Of a stretch of DNA of 64,000 bases, positions 24,854-36,190 are shown piece after piece. The DNA is taken from assembly GCA_030686995.1 (NCBI GenBank), contig CM060684.1:4634928-4698927 (forward strand). The letters are read 5' to 3'. This DNA comes from Artemisia argyi. Its lineage: Eukaryota; Streptophyta; Magnoliopsida; Asterales; Asteraceae. Each line of letters opens with the position of its first letter. Within the stretch, counting starts at the first letter, position 1. Both the position numbers and the translations under genes were made by a program. The notes below the pieces were generated by a model, which ran no database searches, had not been told where the DNA came from, and worked only from the letters and a program-made list of their open reading frames with translations.

Positions 24854-27236
24854 CCCTCTTATGGGCCTAGAGACCAAACCGGACCCTTAATAAATCCTAT
24901 TGGGCCTTAGTAAATAACTAAGCCCAATACCCTTAATCCTTTTATTTTCAACCGTTTCATCACACATCACTTTGACTCGTTTATTCAAGTTTTCAATATA
25001 CAAGTTATGTTACGAAATGCTCAACTCAATTAAGCTCATAGCAAAGGATTAGGAATGACCAAAATATAGAGCTTATACATTTGTTCGAAGAGAAAACAAA
25101 CCACAAAGCTAGACCATACTCGACAGTTTTACAACCACCTCTAAATGTTAACCAAAATTCACAAAACTAAATTTTACTAGCTCCTTGCCTCGTTACTTAG
25201 CCAAGAGGTTTATATAAGTCCCTAAACTTGTTTTCCTAACCATTTGGTCACATTGAGAAGTTGTTTGGACCATTAGAGTAATCGAATGTCCCTAAACTAA
25301 TTTCGATCACGATAGAAAACGTTTTGGACCCTTAGAGTACACGAAAACTATTTACTATGTTGAAACCAACCTATCCTAAATCTAAACTACATAATAATTC
25401 GAACTAACTCAAGAGAAATACTAGGTGGGTTTATTTTGTTTACTCATTTCCTAAAACCGAAACCCTCCAAACCATTTCACACCTTGACACCACTTGGAAC
25501 AAGTTGTAAGTACTCTCATATTCCTTATCCTCATCCTCTTCGTATCTTGTCACCCCTAACTTGTCTAAAACTTGTATTATACTCGTTATATAGAAGACCC
25601 ATGCACACCTCTCACAAACACTCGCCATCAAAAATATTTTAAGTCTTTACTCTCTGAGAAACGTACGAGGGGAAGAGGTTAGTTACTAAGGGTTCGAGTA
25701 CAAGTTAAAGTCGTGTAAGAGTTGCCCTTGATTCCTTGTTGGGTGCAAACGAGCTAAATAGTCCTCATATACATTCATAGTCAATGTCGAGTTCTCCCCA
25801 CCCTTTTGTGGTGTAGTAAGTCACCTCGACACAGACTATTTCTAATACATTAGTTAACGTATAACATGTTTGAGCTTGACTAGCTTACATGCTCTCGTTA
25901 ATCATTTTCCAATATTATGTGACCCCTTGATTTGTGGTATGGCATAGCTTAGAGAAGAATGCTTATAATTAACTTGTATCAACATCTAAACCATTTTTGT
26001 AACACGTTTTAAGGTCACCTTGACCCATACCTATATTTACTCAAGTCTATATATACTTAACAGGAATGGACTATGTCAACTAGGAAAAGGGTCGTTAAAC
26101 CTTTTGTAAATGTGTACCATGTCAAACTAAAATCTCCACCCATTTCTCTACAAGCATCCTAACTGCATCAACACAGCTTATTGAAGCGTCAGTCTTTTTT
26201 ATTGGGAACTTCCGATGTTGTTGGAGGATCAGCTAGAAGCTTCAGTCCATAAGCTGTGTTGTTCATGGCATCCTGGCTACACATCATTTAACTCATTAGA
26301 TAGTTGTACCGTATATACCGTATTTAGATGTTGTTGTGTAACTCACATCTCTATTAACATTATTATATACTCCTACTATAAAGAGACACAATATTTATGC
26401 ATAAACGAGCAAAAGTATAAAAATTAACGTTAGATATGTTTTTCTGAAAAAAATTTATGTGTTATATGAAAAAATTAAAACATCCGATAGACATGAACAT
26501 GAAGAGAATAGCAACAGACATGTCTAGTAGATACGTTGTACAGGTTTTATATATGAACATAAATATATGGCAAATTTTATAAAACTAGTAAAGTGACAAT
26601 GCATCACCAATTCACCAAGACACCATGATCGGATTACGTTTCATTGATCCAATGTTTATAATGGTACTAGTTTGACTCTCAACGCAGCTACCATGTAACC
26701 ACTGCAAGGTTCGAAATGTAATATTTTTTCTTCATATTGTATCTACTTTAGTCAATTAAACACAATGTTGAGTATTATATATGAGTATTGGGTACTAATT
26801 AAGTAGCTGTATGATTTGTATTAGCCCCATGTTATAAATTAGTGCAATGTTACTTGTTTGCTTGTTTTGGTGTTTTAAGACTTACACTACTTCCTTAATT
26901 TATGCTACCTATTTGCATATTGCTATTTGCAAAAATATTCCTGCTAAGTTTCTTAAAATGAGAAATAAATACTTTTTAGGAATTTTTCATAATAAAAACC
27001 GAAGAGGACTTAAAAAAAGACAATCTACTCAAAAGAGCGTCAAGACGTACTCAATAGAATGTGAAAGAAATGAATCTAAAAATCATTTTTCTTTCACAAA
27101 AAGAGATGCATAATGGTATGAACAAATAAATAATATGTAAAAGCAAAAATATCACACTATGTTAATGGGTACAAGTGATTTCTATCTCCCCATGTTCATG
27201 CAAAGATAATTACCACTGTTTTCAGCAACACCAAAC
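23616..27236. other. Gene-free spacer, 3.6 kb
   Basis: Read on both strands; I find no conserved coding frame. It holds a gatagatagata microsatellite near 24529, a poly-T run at 24828-24854 and AT-rich unique sequence. Frames such as 25436-25642 and 26847-27113 have no family features and biased AT-driven composition. Confidence 0.5.
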
Positions 27237-27519
27237 TTACTCAACACAACTACGTACCCAACCTTCTGCAAGAAGCCTCTCAAAAGTGTAGATCAACTTT
27301 GACTTAACAGTGGCTTGGATTTTTGCACCCTACACATAAGCAACAACAACAAAAATAACATTAACAACCATGTAATCAGACATGCATTATATTGGGAAAA
27401 AAAGACACAAAACAATTACCCTTTCATCCATTAAAATCATGTCTAGAGAAAAAGGTTGCTTCCACAAACGAACAATTCCAACTTTTATCATCCAAGAAAT
27501 TCAAACTATCTTGCGCCAT
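27237..27519 (-). pseudogene. RPA1-like OB-fold (DUF223) fragment with a frameshift
   Basis: The minus strand starts at ATG 27519 (MAQDSLNFLDDKSWN) and then needs a frame change to read VRLWKQPFSLDMILMDER up to the donor at 27420. A second exon begins at 27329 with GAKIQATVKSKLIYTFERLL and ends at a stop near 27237. This is the N-terminal OB fold of plant replication protein A 70-like/DUF223 proteins, where exon 1 ends MDE(K/R) and exon 2 starts GxKIQATV. Full RPA70 is over 600 aa; only about 70 residues remain. Such OB-fold genes are typical cargo of plant Helitrons. Confidence 0.7.
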
Positions 27520-27922
27520 GGCGAGGTTATAGAATACTGAATATTGAAGAGTGAAAAGATGATTTGAATGAATTTCATAAGATTGCTTAGCGTTTAAATA
27601 AAGAAAAGAAACCCTAACATTATAGAAGCACCTCCAAATAGACGTAGACACCATTGTTGTTTTAGATAAAGAGGGAAGAAAGTAATGATTACTCTGAAAC
27701 TGAATCTTTGTAGAGATGAGTTTGGAAAATACTTTTTCCATATTTGTTAGTTCTAACGTAGAATGACTCATGTATGTATGCATGTATCTATACAGTATTA
27801 AGAAAAGAAGAAAAAAAATCAAATACATCATAAATCACATGCTATTATCCAATAAAATGCTTCAATTTATGTATTGATTTTTATTGCCCAATGAATTGCT
27901 TCAATTTAAGTATTTGTGAAGT

Positions 27923-27959
27923 CAGCCAAAAGTCTCTTTTAATAGATAGTATAGATAGA
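27923..27959 (-). mobile_element. Probable Helitron 5' terminus
   Basis: Read on the minus strand from about 27959: tctatctatactatctatta then aaaagagac, matching the usual 5' start of plant Helitrons (TCTATACTATnTATTAAAAGAGA). It lies about 440 bp upstream of the RPA-like fragment on the same strand, so the fragment is probably within this element. The 3' end was not found. The LTR element has inserted just beside this terminus. Confidence 0.5.
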
Positions 27960-27965
27960 TATATA

Positions 27966-28741
27966 TGTTATAATTAAATAACATGACAATCATAAAATAG
28001 GTAAACACATATGCGGAAGCGTAGGAACATCTATAACACATAAGAGATTAACATAAATTAAATAGGAACGTACCGTGGTGATTCTAGCCCGAACAAGAAT
28101 CAAAAGCAATTGTCTTTAACAATATGAAGAACCCTAATTAGGGTTTATATGGATCAATGATTAACCCCTTACCGTTTTGTTAATCGATCCCTTGATAACA
28201 ACAATAGTGTGTTGTTACCTCGTTCTTGTACACACAAATTAATAGCGAATTAAAGAGATTGCAAGATCTAGAAAACACTTGTATTAAGTAAACAAGAATC
28301 GACCAAAATCCCTAGGGATGTTTGTTCGATCGGTTTTCACAAAGAAAAGGGAAGAGAAAACTTTAGGTTTGTTTGTGTGCACAAAAGGTACAAAACAATG
28401 ACCATTGGTTTTGTATATATAGTGAATATCAATCTTGGAGGACAAGTTAGGGCAAGGGAATCCCCTTCCCTTGTGGATCGACCGGCCATAGAACCCAAAG
28501 GGGTCTTCCGGATCTTTCTTGCCATCTAATTACATTCAAGTCCCTTTTCTTTGCTCGTTAGTCAATTCCGTTAAGTACTAACGACCGTTATACAATATTA
28601 AGTGTTTAAATAATTATATATATAACATTTAATATATATCAATTATTATACTTTAATTCTCATTTGTAATGTGTGCAATCTCGAGGTCTCGGGTTCGATT
28701 CTAGACATTTAACTTATTAATATTTATCCAATATTTCAACA
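27966..28741 (-). repeat. LTR (3' LTR in element orientation)
   Basis: 776 bp, about 99% identical to the other LTR and of the same length. It contains tatatatagtg (a TATA-like box seen on the plus strand near 28413) and a pol III B-box-like word ggttcgattc near 28692. Confidence 0.93.
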
Positions 28742-28753
28742 GCTCCCACTTGG
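28742..28753 (-). other. Polypurine tract of the LTR element
   Basis: ccaagtgggagc on the minus strand directly before the LTR, the typical Copia polypurine tract. Confidence 0.8.
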
Positions 28754-31700
28754 ATATCTATTAATAGTAAAATGACATTGGTTAGCGTCTTGCAACACTC
28801 CAATGCCCCTAGTTCAACTCGAGGAAAGTTTCCTGGAAAACCTTTAATGATTCATCATTATTATTATCATCCTTTTGTTTCTAATACCACGTTAATAAAG
28901 ATATGGATCTTAGTCATTCTTTAATTAACAATTCTGTTTCTCGTTGTTTATGATTGATCAAGATTACCAAAACATCTGAACGTATTCCAGATAGACTTTG
29001 GGCGTGCGCACGCAAACATCTTGTCAACCCTACGAGGGGCCCAGCAGTATTAAACTTCTGAACAAATCAGAAGGAACAAATTCTCTCTTGACTACAAGAA
29101 TAACCCATGAACTTTACAACACTTCTGAAAACAACCCTTATAACTCCCTGTTACGGTGAGCGGTAGATTGCTTCACAAAAATGCACTACATCCATGACTC
29201 TTATCTGGTATCTCAAGTCTAAGGATAACAAATTCATGATTTACTTACTGACAAGATCCATAAAGTAAAATCATGTAGTTGGGATAAGTCCTATATTCAA
29301 TTCATCGAATATCATGTGAAATTGGTATGTCAACGCATCAATATACTTTCAAGTATATTCTTAACCAATACTCAGATTTGTCTTAGTTTAATGATATTCC
29401 CATATCATTAATCGACAATGGACAATTTAGAATAATATTAGTTATTCACGGATTTAAACATGCAAATATAGGACACAATTTATTATTAATGAAAACAAAC
29501 GTACTAAGTACTTTAATTCATTATAAATAATAATTGCTTAATGTCCTTTATCCAAATACTAAATAGATCAATGCATGATAATTTTAGTTAATGAATTTTG
29601 TCTCAAGTAATAACTTGTTGACAATTATGCCACAAGTAATGACAATCATACTTGTTGACAAGGCATTATTTCATCTAACTTTGATCTATCCGAATTTTGA
29701 GAATACTTCTTTCAAGAATTCAATAATTAAAATTCTTGTATGTGTAAATCCAACTATCTTGATATAGCCACATAATTTTTCATAAATGGTGTGATATCCT
29801 CAATCACCAACTTATGACAATCAAACTTTCAAACCTTTTGAAGTTTAAAGTATTCTAATTCTTTTAATGTTTAATGCAACTATGCTCTTAGTTGAGCACA
29901 ACTAGTTCTCATGAAATCCTTCATGACTAGTTATTGAGTGTCATCTCAATTAAACCAGCATCATTGTATATTAAACACAATATGCTCTTTAAAATTTCCG
30001 TAAACTTAATATCCATAGTGTAATGTTTAGGAGTTATTCCAGGTTGAGGATCATTATTCTAATTTCAAACATTTTCCATTAGAATATCTATTACACAAGT
30101 TATATAATAACCTTTAATTGGATATCAAATATTGTCAAATCATTTAAGCACTTAAGCATGATACAACAATAATACAATGCACATGAAAATCTTTCAGTCA
30201 AACTTAGATTTTATTCATGTACTATCTTTACAAATATGTATATCCATTTACTAAATGATATATCATATTCTATTAGAATCATTTTACCGCACATGTTTAT
30301 TAAATAATAAACTTTTGTTCCAAGGTTGTATGTTTTATTTTCTAAATCTTTCACTTACAGTTTCATTCCAAACTAAGTCTTAACATTTCACTTATATGGA
30401 ATGTAACTTCTTATATGTTATACGACATATATGATTTAGTAAATCAAACATAATACTCCCACTAGCTTTCAGGAATACTTAGAAATTACCTTATTTTAAT
30501 TATAAACCTAAACATAGATTTAATAATTTATCATAAGAATAATTTCCTAGATGCATGCATTTATCCATTCATGAATTATTGCACTTTGTACACTTCCAAA
30601 GATTTTCTTGAATTCATAAACTCCTTTTGATTACTTATCGTCCTCGCTCAAGTAATTATTCAAGAAGGGTTTTGATATTCATTGTCAAATTTCATATTCA
30701 TATAAATATGACAATTTACCATCTTTGTATCTTTAATGTGCTTAGGAAAGAGTATTCAATCATAGTTAATTGCTTAAGTATGATTAATAATCTTGTCATA
30801 AGACATGCATTAAGATATGCGTACAATTTTGTCCATATGATTATTTCACAAGGATTTAAACCACTAGGGTTACATTATCTTTGAATAAACTCATCATCAT
30901 TCTCTAACTATTAAGAATTAAAATAAACCAAATTTTCTAAATTTGAATATCTTCAAGATAAAATACTCCCACTTGCCTTTAGCATTATATAGAATATAAG
31001 TACTTAGCAATTAGAGCAACAATCCAATTTTCTCTTTTTAGGACTTTACAAACACGCATTGATAGCTCTTTGTTAATAACCTTCACATAAGTAACTTAAC
31101 AAATTTAGAACTTCAATTTTAAGACTTAATGTGATTCATCACATTTCATAATTCAATAACGTCTTATTAATCTTCTAGGAGTCTAATTGAGTATATTCAA
31201 GCCATACTCAATTTCTAACCTTGATAATTTTCAGAAGAAAAGAAATCATAGTTATCTTCAATCAAACAATCTAACAAGAGTTTGATTCCCTAACTGAACA
31301 TACTATCCATATGTGGTACTTCAATTAGAATTAATATTGTAAGAAGATCTAACAATATATATAAGATAACCATATTCCTGTTGGCATACCTATTTACCAA
31401 CTAAGTCAACTTAATAGTATAATAGTATTTTCAAACCAATTGCATGCTTTATAACACAAGTACTTTTGACCAAGTCACTTCATGTTTATGTCTCATAAAA
31501 ACAAAAACTTGTTATAATCCCACTATACGTTATTAATCACTGATCAACTCAATGACTTCTTGTGTATGTCGTAATTAAAAGACCATAACAAGCTAACGTC
31601 TTTCTTAATTATAAGTCTTGTAATACTTAGAAGACTTCATGTTTATAACTAAACAATAAGGTATAAACATGTATAATTAAAGTAATCATGAACACCATCA

Positions 31701-34525
31701 TTTGGTTTCAATAATATTTTCAAGTTAACTCACTACTTTATTTATTTATGTCATTCTAAGAATACATAATTATTGAAGTAGTATTATTTTACTTCATGCA
31801 TTTATGTCATTCCAATAATACATAAATATTATAGTTGAAGTTGTCTTGTTATCATATTGACATATGTTCTAATAGATATCTAATTTAGAACCTGTAAATT
31901 ATCCATGTTGGTCTCACGCATACATGAAATTCACCTTGTTGTTAATATTTAGTCTGCGTCTCACGTTTACTAAATTTCAACACCAAGTGTTTCTTAGATT
32001 AGATGTATTAATCTAATTAGAATTATAATCTCTTACTTTGCAGTTAAGAGAATGTTTTAAATCATATTCTTATGTGTTGTACTTTGCACATAATGAAGAT
32101 TTCTCCCACTTGTGCATGGTACAACACCATGTATCATATAAACAACACGCACGCGTTTGTTAATGTGAACAATATGATTTGTGTCATTAACATAACTTAG
32201 TAGATATAGAGTTTACTCAATCAATCAAGGAAACGTACATGACTATCCTTGAAAATATTAGTGTCTATATTTGGAAAGTAATTACCTTGAGATATTCAAA
32301 AGATAATCTAAGTTACAATCAAGACAATAAGTCTTGTAACTCCCACTGAATTTGACAACATTGTAAATGTTTCATTAATCAGTGAAAGGAAATAGTGTAC
32401 TTGTTTACTTTCCTACATCTTTTAAGAAAACCTATTCTAACAATTATATATAGGTTATAAAAGGATGTATTCTACTACATAAATGTGATTCATCACATTC
32501 CAAACTATTAACTTGAAAAAGCTTGGGCATGCAATTTCTTCCTGTATAGATCTACCATTCCAACAATTGTATGTAGTATCTTTAAATGGTCAAATCAAAA
32601 CAACTAGATAAGATAATCTAATTCGTCTTTTACCATTTTTCAGTACTCAGTCTAGCTTCTAATTTAATAACTCATAAAGTGCAAATAATCTTACTATTAA
32701 ATTTTGCTATGAGTTATGTCTTTAGAATTTAGACAATTCTAATTATCCTATTATACCTTTCTCATTCATGAAAAGGATTAGGATTTAAGTCTCACATTTC
32801 TCCTAATGGAAAGAAGACTATATTTATTCTTTTTGTAACATTGACTCTAACCAAAAACCCTAACGGGTGTAGATCAATTAAAAGAATAACATACGTTTAC
32901 GGTTTTGAGTTGCATTAATACATTTAAAGAATTTACAAAATTCAATTTTAGTATTTTCGATAATTTATATTTCCAAGAAAATATAATATCCAAGGATATA
33001 TTCATATAACCAACAAATTTTCTTGAAAATCTAGGATCCAACTTTACATAGATTCCACCACATCAGTTGATCTGCTAGTGGTGAAAGTATAAAAGATGGT
33101 AATCTGTCGAACAATAATTGGCAAACACTTTTCCAATTCCTAGATAATTATGGGATTTACATCAAATTGATTCATCAATTTGTCATGTAAGCATGTTTCA
33201 TCCCATCTCATGCCTTAAGCTCTAGGTCTCACGCATCAACTTAATTAAGTCGTCTAACTTAGAAACTGCAAATTCTCCATGTGTGGTCTCACGCACACTC
33301 AGAAATTTACCTTGTCATTAAAATTTAGCCTGCGTCTCACGTTTACTAAATAATAACTTCAAGTGTTTCTTATAGTTAGATGGCATGTAACTTAAATTTT
33401 AGGGTATAAATTTTTGATGTGAAAATCAAAACATGTATAAAGATGCATGCACTCATCTTTATAACATAAGTTTTCAAAACCTTTTTATTACCAATTCGTG
33501 AAATTAATACACAAAGTTTTACTTGAGGTTTAATAAACCCTAAGATGACTTTCTACAATTATGATTTTAAAAGTAATTCATTTAAGACATATTCAAGATT
33601 GTGATAACCAAGGCAGACTCTAAGGCTCTTTTCTAAGCCTTCAAATCACGGTTATGAATATCGTCTTAAAGGACTTAATTTTAAAAGTATATTTGTACAA
33701 AACATCAATCAAGCAAAAGTTTATGGATTCAATCTCAAAATCATGTAATAAAGTATGAATTTTGCTAGTCTCGCCTGGGAGCTGATTACCATGCGAATCG
33801 GACCACTAGCGGCACTTAAGACCTTGCAAGATTCTTACTTTATCACTTTTGTTTCACCGTTATTAGTCCATATTATTTTCTTTATGAAAAATTACCCTTT
33901 TATTGCTTACAAACGTGTCAAACAATAACAATAAAACAAGTAATCAAAGAAAAACAAACAACTAATAATAATAAAGTGAAACAATTAGCCACATGCAATT
34001 CTTATTAGAAAAGATCCTAATAAAATCAAGTCTAGGTATAATCATGCATGTAATCAACTAAGGCCTTCTCCTCTTAATGGAAGAGAGTCACATACATTGA
34101 CGAATCAATTGCGTAGGCCAAAGCTAATATACATACCACATAGCTTATAAATTGATTTTAATAATTATGGGGTCTTCCCCAATATTAGATCTATCTAAAC
34201 ATGTGAAAAAGCTTAACAATTAATAAATAATTAATAACCCATGACTAACATGCATGTTTCGTCACGGATCAAAGCATAACAATTACCAATTATGTCAAGG
34301 ATACGCCCAAATAACACATAAACATGTAGGCAACCTAGGGTTTCTAATCCAATTAATTAATAAAACCACAAACCCTAATTAGGGTTCATGGAATAAATCG
34401 ACCCCCCCCCCCCAAAATTAGGGTTAGGGTTTCGAAAAAAAAAATTAAAGATCCAAAACATGTATCTAAAACAATCAAAATTCGTTTTTGATGTGTTTTA
34501 TGTAATCAATTACATGTTATAGCAA

Positions 34526-34538
34526 GCTCGTGATACCA
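34526..34538 (-). other. Primer-binding site of the LTR element
   Basis: tggtatcacgagc on the minus strand, one base inside the LTR. It matches the plant tRNA-iMet primer-binding site apart from one inserted C. Confidence 0.8.
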
Positions 34539-34539
34539 C

Positions 34540-35315
34540 TGTTATAATTAAATAACATGACAATCATAAAATAGGTAAACACATATGTGGAAGCGTAGGA
34601 ACATCTATAACACATAAGAGATTAACATAAATTAAATAGGAACGTACCGTGGTGATTCTAGCCTGAACAAGAATCAAAAGCAATTGTCTTTAACAATATG
34701 AAGAACCCTAATTAGGGTTTATATGGATCAATGATTAACCCCTTACCGTTTTGTTAATCGATCCCTTGATAACAACAATAGTGTGTTGTTACCTCGTTCT
34801 TGTACACACAAATTAATAGCGAATTAAAGAGATTGCAAGATCTAGAAAACACTTGTATTAAGTAAACAAGAATCGACCAAAATCCCTAGGGATGTTTGTT
34901 CGATCGGTTTTCACAAAGAAAAGAGAAGAGAAAACTTTAGGTTTGTTTGTGTGCACAAAAGGTACAAAACAATGACCATTGGTTTTGTATATATAGTGAA
35001 TATCAATCTTGGAGGACAAGTTAGGGCAAGGGAATCCCCTTCCCTTGTGGATCAACCGGCCATAGAACCCAAAGGGGTCTTCCGGATCTTTCTTGCCATC
35101 TAATTACATTCAAGTCCCTTTTCTTTGCTCGTTAGTCAATTCCGTTAAGTACTAACGACCGTTATACAATATTAAGTGTTTAAATAATTATATATATAAC
35201 ATTTAATATATATCAATTATTATACTTTAATTCTCATTTGTAATATGTGCAATCCCGAGGTCTCGGGTTCGATTCTAGACATTTAACTTATTAATATTTA
35301 TCCAATATTTCAACA
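34540..35315 (-). repeat. LTR (5' LTR in element orientation)
   Basis: 776 bp. It differs from its partner at about six sites, five of which look like C-to-T or G-to-A changes in this copy (for example gcgg to gtgg, cccg to cctg, tcga to tcaa). Confidence 0.93.
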
Positions 35316-35335
35316 ATATATATATAAACAAACAC

Positions 35336-35555
35336 GTAAATAAATCCCTCTAGCTAGCTATATATTCATTTATAAATACCAGTTGTGAAAGGCAGCTAAG
35401 TGGTTGTTGTTAAATAACTTAAACTTTGGTGGCTGTTCTCATGGCTTTTTCTTTCATAACTTATTTCACATCAACTCTACTCGCTGACTCGTATTGAACA
35501 CCTGACCTGTCTCTGGCAAGCGCAACTACACTTACATCATGTATGGATAGTTTGA
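35336..35555 (+). pseudogene. Inverted partial copy of the adjacent amino acid permease 5' region
   Basis: It matches the reverse complement of 36110-35800: cctctagctagct, ataaataccagttgtgaaa, then AVLMAFSFITYFTSTLLADSY, a stop, and a frameshifted remainder of SGKRNYTYM. Compared with the other arm it lacks the start of exon 2. With the copy at 35701-36190 it forms an imperfect hairpin with a spacer of about 250 bp. Confidence 0.8.
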
Positions 35556-35700
35556 CAGTTTACAACTTGCTGCATGACCCTTGTCGTGATAACAGTTTGA
35601 TTTCCTCACAGCCCTACAAATATATTTTTTTATAAATAAATGAATGCATGTTTACATGTCTGTCTTATTATTTAAAAAAAATATATAAATATATACTTAC

Positions 35701-36190
35701 ACCATACTAATAGAGGCAGTGATGGTATATCCAATAGTGACTCCCACAAGATTGGCATATTGAACAATTCCACAGAACTGGACCTTTCTACCACCTAGAT
35801 TAGCTTCAACAGCATCCATGTAAGTGTAGTTGCGCTTGCCAGAGACAGGGTCCGGTGGTGTTCGATACGAGTCAGCGAGTAGAGTTGATGTGAAATAAGT
35901 TATCAAGGAAAAAGCCATGAGAACAGCAGGCCCAGCAAGCCAACCCAATTGCGCAATAGCCCATGCAAGTGACAACACTCCTGATCCTATCACAGCTGTT
36001 ATTATATGTGCACTTGCCGTCACCAAAGTTCCTGCATGTTATGTAACAACCACTTTCACAACTGGTATTTATAAATGAATATAACTAGCTAGCTAGAGGG
36101 ATTTATATATTTACCTGTTCGTTTTTCGCGGCCGTCATCATCGATATTTTTGGCATCAGAAGCGACCTCAAAAGATTTATGTGCATCCAT
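35701..36190 (-). pseudogene. Amino acid permease (AAP family), 5' exons only
   Basis: AAPs are plasma-membrane proton/amino acid symporters with about 11 membrane spans and ~480 aa. Exon 1 is 36190-36115 (MDAHKSFEVASDAKNIDDDG) and exon 2 is 36031-35701, together 135 codons, open and correctly spliced in phase. Exon 2 has the family hallmark TASAHIITAVIGSGVLSLAW, then SGKRNYTYMDAV and VTIGYTITASISM, with about three membrane spans. A correct donor (gtaagt) follows at 35700. No later exon lies downstream on this strand: an inverted copy and the LTR element sit there instead. A truncated product could be made, but a working transporter cannot. Confidence 0.85.

Larger units (their letters stand above)
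27966..35315 (-). mobile_element. Young non-coding LTR retrotransposon (Copia-type signals, LARD-like)
   Basis: Two 776-bp direct repeats (27966-28741 and 34540-35315) bound a 5798-bp interior. The 5-bp target duplication atata is at 27961-27965 and 35316-35320. The LTRs run TG...CA (on the minus strand tgttgaaatattgg ... ttataaca). On the minus strand the primer-binding site (34538-34526, tggtatcacgagc) resembles the initiator-Met tRNA site TGGTATCAGAGC, and the polypurine tract ccaagtgggagc is at 28753-28742, so the element points left. I find no gag, protease, integrase, RT or RNase H frame on either strand: the interior is AT-rich and full of stops. I count six differences between the LTRs, all transitions, so it moved recently, presumably using another element's proteins. 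Confidence 0.93.

Noticed and set aside
26847..27113. 88-codon frame on the plus strand
   Set aside because: Codon content follows AT richness, there is no homology-like motif, and no splice context.
27424..27831. 135-codon minus-strand frame taken as one protein
   Set aside because: The conserved RPA-like residues lie in a different frame from 27480 on; the long frame is partly by chance. The fragment is listed as a pseudogene instead.
28680..28710. Possible tRNA gene (ggttcgattc B-box-like word in both LTRs)
   Set aside because: There is no matching acceptor stem, anticodon arm or A box; it is only a T-arm-like word inside the LTR.
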